Source: Gammaproteobacteria bacterium
GTDB taxonomy: Bacteria > Pseudomonadota > Gammaproteobacteria > GRL18
DNA length: 7,546 nt
NCBI GenBank assembly: GCA_027076245.1
Contig: JALTKC010000060.1
Coordinates: 1-7,546 of the forward strand
Direction of reading: 5' to 3'
Program-made: the position numbers and the translations under genes
Notes under the pieces: model-generated
The model's input: only the letters and a program-made list of their open reading frames with translations
Databases searched by the model: none
What the model was told of the DNA's origin: nothing
Shown: piece after piece, positions 1 through 4,888 of the stretch
Layout: each line of letters starts with the position of its first letter
How positions within the stretch are numbered: the first letter of the stretch is position 1

Positions 1-45
1 CTCAACGCTCAACGCTCAACGCTCAACGCTCAACGCTCAACGCTC
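1..45. repeat. Perfect tandem heptamer array (CTCAACG)n, truncated by the window edge
   Basis: Six exact copies of CTCAACG plus three further bases run from the first base of the window to the base before the rep stop codon (TAG, minus strand, 46-48). The array probably continues to the left. Read in the sense of rep it is GAGCGTTGAGCGTTGAG and onward, starting directly after the stop. The same unit recurs after rho (4672-4689) and glgP (4780-4880). Perfect identity between copies suggests recent expansion or ongoing slippage, which is inference. There are no unique spacers, so it is not a CRISPR. Confidence 0.97.
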
Positions 46-2061
46 CTACCCCAAAATATCCCGAATCCCCGCAATACTCGCTCTTCCAAAGGCTTTCCTT
101 TCCTCCCCCTCAAGCCTCTGTTTACCTTCCAGCCACTCCAGATCTTCCTGAGGCAATTCATCCAGAAAACGACTGGGTTCGGTATCAATAATTTCACCAT
201 ACTGACGGCGTTTTTCACTCAGGCTGAAGGTGAGTTCTTTCTGGGCGCGGGTAATGCCGACATAGCAGAGCCGGCGCTCTTCTTCTATATTGTCTTCTTC
301 AATGCTGGTGCGGTGAGGCAACAGGCCTTCTTCCATGCCGACAATATAAACATAGGGAAATTCCAGGCCTTTGGAAGCATGCATGGTCATCAAGGCCACC
401 TGATCGTCTTCGCTTTCTTCTTCCTGGCGATCCATAATATTGAGCAGGAGCATTTTAGATACCAGGTCTTCCAGAGAACTTTCCGGCTCATTGTCATACA
501 GGCGCTGCAGCCAGGCAATCAGCTCATTGATATTTTCGATGCGTTTTTCTGCCTGTTTTTCATTATTACTGGTTTCAAACAGCCAGGTATCGTAATCAAT
601 ATCAACAACCAACTGCTCTACAACTTTAATGGGGTTGTCCTCCCAGGCCGACTGCTGCATACGTGCCATCCATTGCCCGAAGTCTGTCAGGCGCTGTACC
701 GCTTTTTCAGGCAGGTGTTCTTTTATTGCCAGATGAGAACAGGCGTTGAGCAGGCTGGTTCCGGCCTGGCTACAGTAGTGGCTAAGCTTTTCAATGGTGG
801 CACTGCCGATCTGGCGGCGCGGGGTGTTAATAATACGTAAAAAGGCATTGTCATCCTCGGGATTAACCAGCAGGCGCAGATAGGCCAGCATGTCCCGGGT
901 TTCTGTATAGGAGAAAAAGGACACACCGCCGCTTAAATAGTAGGGAACCTGCTGTTCTCTGAGCTGTTTTTCAAACAGCCGGGACTGATGGTTGCCGCGG
1001 TATAAAATGGCATAATCCCGATAAGATTTTTTAAAACGAAAATGATGGGCCACCAGTGCCGAAACTACTCGTTCAGCCTCTTTATGTTCATCGGGCACCC
1101 GCATTATACGGATGGGGGTGCCGTGGCCGAGTTCACTCCAGAGTGCTTTTTCAAACACATGGGGGTTGTTGGCAATTAAGGTATTGGCGGCATTAAGGAT
1201 TAAACGGGTCGAACGATAGTTTTGCTCCAGCTTTATGACCTTAAGCGAGGGGAAATCTTTTTCCAGCAGTGCCAGATTTTCCGGTTTAGCCCCACGCCAG
1301 CAGTAAATGGACTGATCATCATCACCCACAACAGTCAGGGAGGAGCGGTCACCGACCAGCAGTTTCACCAGTTCATACTGGGTGGTATTGGTATCCTGAT
1401 ATTCATCCACCAGCAGATAACGTATGCGTTTCTGCCATTTTTCCAGAATGGCCGGGTGTTTTTTAAATAATAGTACCGGCAGCATAATCAAATCATCAAA
1501 GTCCACGGCATTATAGGTGCGTAAGTGATGATTATAATCCTGATAAATTTTTACATTATAGGCCCAGGCTGGATCCTCAGCAGGCTGGTGTAGCAGAAAG
1601 TCCGGTGTCAGGCAGTCATTTTTCCAGCTGGATATCTGTCGTGCAATGCCTTCAAAATGCTCCTTGATCAATTCTTCGTCTTTAAAATGGCTGCGCATTA
1701 AATCTTTCAGCAGAGCATGGCTGTCATGGGTATCAAAGATGGAAAAGCCGCTTTTTAAGCCCAGTACACCCAGCTCAGATTTGATGATATTCAGCCCCAG
1801 GGTATGAAAGGTTGAAACTCGTAAACCACGGGTCTGGGCACGGGGAATAATTTGTGCAACCCGTTCTTTCATTTCTCTTGCGGCCTTGTTGGTAAAGGTC
1901 ACAGAGGCAATGGTATGGGCTTTATGGCCACATTCCTGGATTAAATAGGCAATTTTATTGGTGATCACCCGGGTTTTACCGCTACCGGCACCGGCCAGTA
2001 CCAGCAGGGGACTGTCAATATGTTTTACGGCCTGTTGTTGACGGGGGTTTAATGCGGGCAA
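46..2061 (-). CDS. rep: ATP-dependent DNA helicase Rep (UvrD/Rep superfamily 1A)
   Basis: A 3'-to-5' SF1A helicase that, in the E. coli family member, works with the replicative helicase to clear proteins from DNA ahead of the fork and helps restart. At 671 residues it matches E. coli Rep (673) in length and throughout in sequence. Visible motifs are the Q motif LNPRQQQAV (4-12), Walker A AGAGSGKT (23-30), motif Ia TFTNKAAREMKER (55-67), Walker B LLVDEYQDTN (216-225), motif III VVGDDDQSIYCWRGA (244-258), motif IV KLEQNYRS (277-284), motif V around HASKGLEFPYVY (561-572) and motif VI RRLCYVGITRAQKEL (596-610). The start is TTG: an in-frame TGA lies only 12 bases upstream (2071-2073), and the conserved LNPxQQQAV N-terminus begins at residue 4. 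The ribosome site is weak (GAG, 8 bases upstream). The last ~30 residues diverge from E. coli, whose C-terminus binds DnaB. The stop codon directly abuts the heptamer array. Rep rather than UvrD or PcrA is called on overall similarity; I am very confident. Confidence 0.96.
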   Translation of the reverse strand: MPALNPRQQQAVKHIDSPLLVLAGAGSGKTRVITNKIAYLIQECGHKAHTIASVTFTNKAAREMKERVAQIIPRAQTRGLRVSTFHTLGLNIIKSELGVLGLKSGFSIFDTHDSHALLKDLMRSHFKDEELIKEHFEGIARQISSWKNDCLTPDFLLHQPAEDPAWAYNVKIYQDYNHHLRTYNAVDFDDLIMLPVLLFKKHPAILEKWQKRIRYLLVDEYQDTNTTQYELVKLLVGDRSSLTVVGDDDQSIYCWRGAKPENLALLEKDFPSLKVIKLEQNYRSTRLILNAANTLIANNPHVFEKALWSELGHGTPIRIMRVPDEHKEAERVVSALVAHHFRFKKSYRDYAILYRGNHQSRLFEKQLREQQVPYYLSGGVSFFSYTETRDMLAYLRLLVNPEDDNAFLRIINTPRRQIGSATIEKLSHYCSQAGTSLLNACSHLAIKEHLPEKAVQRLTDFGQWMARMQQSAWEDNPIKVVEQLVVDIDYDTWLFETSNNEKQAEKRIENINELIAWLQRLYDNEPESSLEDLVSKMLLLNIMDRQEEESEDDQVALMTMHASKGLEFPYVYIVGMEEGLLPHRTSIEEDNIEEERRLCYVGITRAQKELTFSLSEKRRQYGEIIDTEPSRFLDELPQEDLEWLEGKQRLEGEERKAFGRASIAGIRDILG

Positions 2062-2100
2062 AAGCTGGACTCAGTTAAATAATGCAGTTTTAAAGTGCAC

Positions 2101-2109
2101 ATTTTAACA
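2101..2109 (-). promoter_or_regulatory. Candidate extended -10 promoter for rep
   Basis: On the minus strand the sequence reads TGTTAAAAT, a TGn extended -10 with TAAAAT (5 of 6 matches to TATAAT). It would start transcription about 30 bases before the TTG start of rep. No good -35 hexamer is seen at normal spacing, and the surroundings are AT-rich, so this is a candidate only. Confidence 0.33.
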
Positions 2110-2144
2110 AATTTTGCCTGTAAATTATGATTGATAAGTCATTA

Positions 2145-2324
2145 TCCTAAAAAAAATCAGTTGAACCTACTGCGAATGTCCATAGCACTGAATCTACAAG
2201 CCTTTCCAGAACATTTTGACTTCACCCGTAGGGCGGCTACGAATAAAGCCAAAATAACCTGTAAATCCTTGTATCTTCAGCACTCTGAACATTCTCGCTA
2301 CGATTCAACTGAATTTTTTTAGGA
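2145..2324. mobile_element. MITE-like fold-back element, 180 bp imperfect palindrome
   Basis: The two ends are inverted copies of each other: TCCTAAAAAAA, one mismatched base, then TCAGTTGAA (left 2145-2165, right 2304-2324). The similarity continues inward through the whole element. Aligned by hand, the left half and the reverse complement of the right half agree at roughly three quarters of positions with one indel, down to a central CGTAG-GGCGG-CTACG hairpin (2227-2241). The transcript or single strand could fold into one long hairpin. TTA lies directly outside both ends (2142-2144 and 2325-2327) and could be a 3 bp target duplication. No transposase is encoded, and the open frame inside it is not convincing. 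It sits between the divergent rep and trxA genes. I do not recognise the parent transposon. Alternative: a non-mobile structured regulatory region. Confidence 0.72.
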
Positions 2325-2373
2325 TTATCAGAATTATTTATGATTAAATTAACAAATAAATTAAAAAAGGTGC

Positions 2374-2400
2374 TTGAATAATCGGACATGGGGCTATATC
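2374..2400 (+). promoter_or_regulatory. Weak candidate promoter for trxA
   Basis: TTGAAT (2374-2379) and TATATC (2395-2400) lie 15 bases apart, upstream of trxA on its strand and just beyond the fold-back element. The spacing is short for sigma70 and the -10 is imperfect. It is supported mainly by position and by the symmetric sites that immediately follow it. Confidence 0.3.
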
Positions 2401-2418
2401 CTTCACATATCCTGTGAA
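2396..2418. promoter_or_regulatory. Operator-like site: direct repeat and inverted repeat at the trxA promoter
   Basis: ATATCCT occurs twice at an 11 bp interval (2396-2402 and 2407-2413). Overlapping it is the inverted repeat TTCACA-N5-TGTGAA (2402-2418). The site would lie around the transcription start of the candidate trxA promoter, where a dimeric regulator could act. It is not a CRP site, because the half-sites face the opposite way from TGTGA-N6-TCACA. It could instead form a 6 bp RNA stem. No known regulator is assigned. Confidence 0.3.
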
Positions 2419-2426
2419 AGAAAATT

Positions 2427-2473
2427 CTGACTTTTTTTTCTGGCTATTCAGGTCAGGGTTGTTCCAGCTGACC
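2427..2473 (+). promoter_or_regulatory. trxA leader with two mutually exclusive stems
   Basis: The central GTCAG (2452-2456) can pair either with CTGAC upstream (2427-2431) or, extended to GGTCAG (2451-2456), with CTGACC downstream (2468-2473, loop of 11). Eight T residues (2432-2439) follow the upstream strand. Competing stems just before the ribosome site resemble an attenuator or structured leader, but each stem is only 5-6 bp. The pairing is seen in the sequence; the regulatory role is inference. Confidence 0.25.
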
Positions 2474-2498
2474 GGCCATTATTTCTGATGATTAATTT

Positions 2499-2514
2499 GG
2501 AGAATAAAAAATTG
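2499..2514 (+). promoter_or_regulatory. Ribosome binding site that fixes the trxA start at TTG
   Basis: GGAG (2499-2502) lies 9 bases before TTG (2512-2514), the normal spacing. The in-frame ATG at 2488, which would add 8 residues, has no purine-rich ribosome site before it. The TTG start gives the N-terminus MSDKI, identical to the first five residues of E. coli thioredoxin 1. Confidence 0.8.
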
Positions 2515-2838
2515 AGCGATAAAATCGTTTATGTATCGGATGATACTTTTGATGAAGAAGTGCTTCAGGGCGATTTGCCTGTGCTGGTTGATTTCTGGGC
2601 TGACTGGTGCGGACCCTGTAAAATGATTGCCCCTATTCTGGATGAAATATCTGATGAATATGAAGGCCGTCTGAAAGTTGCCAAATTAAATATTGATGAT
2701 AACCCCAATACACCGCCCAAGTTCGGTATTCGCGGTATTCCAACTCTGATGATGTATAAAAATGGTCAGGTTGAAGCCACTAAAGTGGGGGCCGTCTCCA
2801 AATCACAGTTAACGGCTTTTATTGACAGCAATATCTGA
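2512..2838 (+). CDS. trxA: Thioredoxin 1 (TrxA)
   Basis: A cytoplasmic protein disulfide reductase that passes electrons from thioredoxin reductase to ribonucleotide reductase, methionine sulfoxide reductases and other proteins. From the TTG start it has 108 residues, against 109 in E. coli, and matches along its whole length. The active site WCGPC is at 32-36 (Cys33, Cys36), the buried Asp at 27 within VDFWA, the cis-proline in GIPT at 75-78, and the conserved KVGA at 91-94. There is no signal peptide. It lies upstream of rho on the same strand, the order known from enterics and pseudomonads, but 564 bases separate them, so rho probably has its own promoter. A T-rich stretch follows the stop (TTTTTT within 2865-2875) without a clear stem. 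The upstream ATG at 2488 would give 116 residues; I reject it on ribosome site and family length. Confidence 0.95.
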   Translation: MSDKIVYVSDDTFDEEVLQGDLPVLVDFWADWCGPCKMIAPILDEISDEYEGRLKVAKLNIDDNPNTPPKFGIRGIPTLMMYKNGQVEATKVGAVSKSQLTAFIDSNI

Positions 2839-3030
2839 ATATCTGCAGTATAAAATTCTGACCGGCTTTTTTCTTAAATACTTTTAAATATAAAAAAGAA
2901 ATATAAAGAAAAGAGCTGGACTTAATTATTATGATAGGCTAAACTTCGCCTAATATTCCTACACGGTTATATAGTCATATACGTTTATATATAAATGACA
3001 TGTAAATGAGATAGTGCAGGAAAACTATGT

Positions 3031-3060
3031 ATGATTAAAAATAGCTTCAGTCAGAAGTGA
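3031..3060 (+). CDS. Possible 9-residue leader peptide upstream of rho
   Basis: ATG at 3031 opens MIKNSFSQK followed by TGA. It is preceded by GCAGG (3016-3020) at a spacing of 10. An overlapping ATG at 3027 gives only MYD. Its second half overlaps the nested stem at 3039-3067, so a translating ribosome would open that stem. It does not resemble the E. coli rhoL product in sequence. A frame this short arises easily by chance; the case rests on the ribosome site, the stem overlap and the position before rho. Confidence 0.15.
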   Translation: MIKNSFSQK

Positions 3061-3067
3061 ACTATTT
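3039..3067 (+). other. Nested stem in the rho leader
   Basis: AAATAG (3039-3044) pairs with CTATTT (3062-3067). Immediately inside, CTTC (3045-3048) pairs with GAAG (3054-3057) around the loop AGTCA, with a four-base bulge TGAA. This gives about 10 base pairs, AT-rich outside. It has no U-tract after it, so it is not an intrinsic terminator. Confidence 0.3.
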
Positions 3068-3241
3068 AGTCATTTAAATAAATCCCGGATAGTATGCTGA
3101 GGCACAAGTGAATTATCAGCTAAATCAATATCAGGGTTTAATAACAAAAAATCAGTTCAAACTATTTTTCCATTCATAGTACGTAATTAAACGAAAAAAC
3201 CTAAGCCTCACAATATAAATTCCAGACCAGGTAAATATTTT

Positions 3242-3258
3242 CTATTTTTCAAAAATAG
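3242..3258. repeat. Perfect palindrome CTATTTTTCAAAAATAG upstream of rho
   Basis: Arms of 8 bp are perfectly inverted around one central base, about 150 bases before the rho start. A partial copy, CTATTTTTC, occurs about 80 bases upstream (3162-3170). It could be a regulator site or a weak RNA stem. Composition makes such palindromes fairly likely, so the evidence for function is thin. Confidence 0.35.
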
Positions 3259-3280
3259 TTATTAAACAAACTATATATAT

Positions 3281-3322
3281 TGGTTTCCAGATTTATTCTT
3301 TAAGAAATATATAAAGAAACCA
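3281..3322 (+). other. Inverted repeat TGGTTTC/GAAACCA in the rho leader
   Basis: Seven-base arms (3281-3287 and 3316-3322) enclose 28 bases that contain their own near-palindrome TTCTTTAAGAA (3297-3307). If transcribed, it would form a stem about 80 bases before the rho start codon. No function is assigned. Confidence 0.3.
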
Positions 3323-3402
3323 TTCACCTGACAATTTAAACTCATATCACAAATCACATATCTGTTTATTTAATCAACAATTAAACAAAATCAAAGGTCA
3401 AA

Positions 3403-4659
3403 ATGAATCTCACCGAACTAAAGAAAAAACCAGCTTCCGAGCTTATTGAAATTGCAAAAGACATGGGTATTGACAATATATCCAGGGCACGAAAACAGGA
3501 TGTTATTTTTTCCATCCTCAAAGCGCATGCCAAAAGTGGTGAGGATATCTATGGCGATGGTGTTCTGGAAATTTTACAGGATGGTTTCGGTTTTCTGCGT
3601 TCAGCAGACAGTTCCTACCTGGCCGGTCCTGATGATATTTATGTGTCGCCCAGTCAGATAAGACGCTTTGGTTTGCGTACCGGTGATACCGTAGCGGGGA
3701 AAATCAGACCGCCCAAAGACGGCGAACGTTATTTTGCTCTGCTTAAAGTCAATAAAATTAATTATGACGAGCCAGAAAACTCTCGTCACAAAGTATTGTT
3801 TGAAAACCTGACACCGCTGTTTCCCAATGAGCGCTTTATTATGGAACAGGGTAACGGCAGTACCGAAGATTTTACTGCCCGGGTGATTGATTTAATGGCA
3901 CCTACCGGTAAGGGGCAGCGTGGCCTGATTGTGGCTCCGCCTAAAACCGGTAAGACCATGATGTTGCAGAATATTGCTCAGTCCATTGCCGCCAATTATC
4001 CTGAATGTTTTTTAATGGTGCTGCTGATTGATGAACGTCCTGAAGAAGTGACCGAAATGGAACGTTCCGTTAACGGCGAAGTCATTTCTTCAACCTTTGA
4101 TGAGCCTGCCAGCCGCCATGTACAGGTGGCCGAGATGGTGATCGAAAAAGCCAAACGTCTGGTAGAACACAAGCATGACGTAGTTATTCTGCTAGACTCC
4201 ATTACCCGCCTGGCCCGTGCCTATAATACCGTAATACCCTCATCAGGCAAGGTACTGACCGGTGGTGTGGACGCTAACGCCCTGCAGCGTCCCAAACGTT
4301 TCTTCGGTGCCGCCCGTAATATTGAAGAAGGCGGCTCCCTGACCATTCTGGCTACTGCTTTGATTGATACCGGTTCCAAAATGGATGAAGTTATTTTCGA
4401 AGAGTTTAAAGGCACCGGTAATATGGAACTGCACCTGAACCGTAAACTGGCCGAAAAACGTATCTACCCAGCCATCAATGTAAACCGTTCAGGTACTCGT
4501 AAAGAAGATCTGTTAATGGCACCGGACGAACTACAGAAAGTCTGGATCCTACGCAAAATCCTGCACCCCATGGATGAAATTTCCGCTATGGAGTTTATGC
4601 AGGAAAAAATGCAGGATACCAAGACTAATGAAGAATTTTTTAATTCAATGAATCGATAG
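3403..4659 (+). CDS. rho: Transcription termination factor Rho
   Basis: A hexameric RNA-dependent ATPase that loads on unstructured C-rich RNA and translocates 5' to 3' to dislodge RNA polymerase. At 418 residues (E. coli 419) it is collinear with E. coli Rho without insertions. The N-terminal helical domain is followed by the cold-shock RNA-binding fold with the RNP1-like GFGFLRS (61-67) and YVSPSQIRRF (80-89). The ATPase core shows the P-loop APPKTGKT (178-185, Thr182 where E. coli has Ala), catalytic Glu211 in IDERPEE, Walker B LLDSITRL (263-270), the Q loop SGKVLTGGVDA (281-291) for secondary RNA contact, and the arginine finger Arg366 in NRSGTRKE. Residues contacted by bicyclomycin in E. 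coli, such as Ser266 and Arg269, are kept. The ATG start has a good ribosome site, AAAGG (3393-3397), at a spacing of 5. A second in-frame TAG lies 6 bases after the stop. The gene follows trxA and converges with glgP. Confidence 0.98.
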   Translation: MNLTELKKKPASELIEIAKDMGIDNISRARKQDVIFSILKAHAKSGEDIYGDGVLEILQDGFGFLRSADSSYLAGPDDIYVSPSQIRRFGLRTGDTVAGKIRPPKDGERYFALLKVNKINYDEPENSRHKVLFENLTPLFPNERFIMEQGNGSTEDFTARVIDLMAPTGKGQRGLIVAPPKTGKTMMLQNIAQSIAANYPECFLMVLLIDERPEEVTEMERSVNGEVISSTFDEPASRHVQVAEMVIEKAKRLVEHKHDVVILLDSITRLARAYNTVIPSSGKVLTGGVDANALQRPKRFFGAARNIEEGGSLTILATALIDTGSKMDEVIFEEFKGTGNMELHLNRKLAEKRIYPAINVNRSGTRKEDLLMAPDELQKVWILRKILHPMDEISAMEFMQEKMQDTKTNEEFFNSMNR

Positions 4660-4671
4660 AAAAGATAGTGC

Positions 4672-4689
4672 TGAGCGTTGAGCGCTGAG
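4672..4689 (+). repeat. Short degenerate heptamer repeat after rho
   Basis: TGAGCGTTGAGCGCTGAG lies 12 bases after the rho stop. It contains about two and a half units of the GCGTTGA heptamer with one mismatch (GCGCTGA). Its orientation is the reverse of the arrays at 1-45 and 4780-4880 on the plus strand, but the same as those relative to the preceding gene. Its 18 bases can pair with the array at 4780-4880 with one mismatch. Confidence 0.8.
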
Positions 4690-4699
4690 AAAGAGCCAG

Positions 4700-4749
4700 A
4701 GCAATATCATTTATCTTTAAGTTAGTACAAAATATTTTGATATATTGCT
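4700..4749. terminator. Weak hairpin between convergent rho and glgP
   Basis: AGCAATATCA (4700-4709) is inverted against TGATATATTGCT (4738-4749) with a two-base bulge and a loop of 28 bases. The perfect 12 bp palindrome CAAAATATTTTG (4728-4739) lies inside. The stem is AT-rich and not directly followed by a U-tract, though TTTTAAAATTTT (4768-4779) follows about 20 bases later. It could help terminate rho, but it is not a canonical intrinsic terminator. Confidence 0.25.
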
Positions 4750-4779
4750 TGACTGAAGAAAAAGCTGTTTTAAAATTTT

Positions 4780-4880
4780 CGCTCAACGCTCAACGCTCAA
4801 CGCTCAACGCTCAACGCTCAACGCTCAACGCTCAACGCTCAACGCTCAACGCTCAACGCTCAACGCTCAACGCTCAACGC
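4780..4880. repeat. Perfect tandem heptamer array, 14 copies, after glgP
   Basis: Fourteen exact copies of CGCTCAA plus CGC cover 101 bases. This is the same unit and plus-strand orientation as positions 1-45. It ends 8 bases from the glgP stop codon (TGA, minus strand, 4889-4891). In the sense of glgP it reads GCGTTGA repeated. Copies are identical, as expected for a variable-number repeat. Because 7 is not a multiple of 3, the plus strand is open in all frames (cycle LNAQRST), which creates a false reading frame, whereas the minus strand has TGA in all three. Confidence 0.98.
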
Positions 4881-4888
4881 TGCTCCTC

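Larger units (their letters stand above)
2839..3402 (+). other. Long AT-rich trxA-rho intergenic region, probable rho promoter and leader
   Basis: This 564-base stretch has about 27% GC by hand count and no convincing gene on either strand. In E. coli rho is preceded by a leader with a short reading frame (rhoL) and is autoregulated by Rho-dependent termination; I infer a similar role here from position and length. Several small inverted repeats are present: TAGGC/GCCTA (2935-2952), GTCAT/ATGAC (2974-2999), AAATAG/CTATTT (3039-3067), CTATTTTT/AAAAATAG (3242-3258) and TGGTTTC/GAAACCA (3281-3322). I could not settle on a single promoter because -10-like hexamers are common by chance at this composition. 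Confidence 0.5.

Noticed and set aside
313..840. Plus-strand open frame of 175 codons
   Set aside because: Entirely antisense to rep, in the strongly conserved helicase region, and with no recognisable domain; a shadow of rep codon use.
2131..2322. Plus-strand open frame of 63 codons
   Set aside because: Coincides with the palindromic fold-back element; no ribosome site or family resemblance.
2402..2418. CRP binding site
   Set aside because: The half-sites are TTCACA then TGTGAA with a 5-base gap, the inverse of the CRP consensus arrangement.
2488..2511. ATG start for trxA giving 116 residues
   Set aside because: No ribosome site before it, and the 8 extra residues are absent from the family; GGAG is placed for the TTG at 2512.
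2421..2862. Direct repeat AAAATTCTGAC on both sides of trxA (2421-2431 and 2852-2862)
   Set aside because: Eleven bases, AT-rich, with no other similarity around them; not enough to propose an insertion or cassette.
2855..2875. Intrinsic terminator after trxA
   Set aside because: A T-tract is present but no stable stem precedes it.
3146..3160. Second partial copy of the fold-back element end (AAAAAATCAGTTCAA)
   Set aside because: About 14 matching bases of simple AT-rich sequence with no partner arm or extended similarity.
4780..4880. CRISPR array
   Set aside because: Units are 7 bases, contiguous and without spacers; no cas genes nearby.
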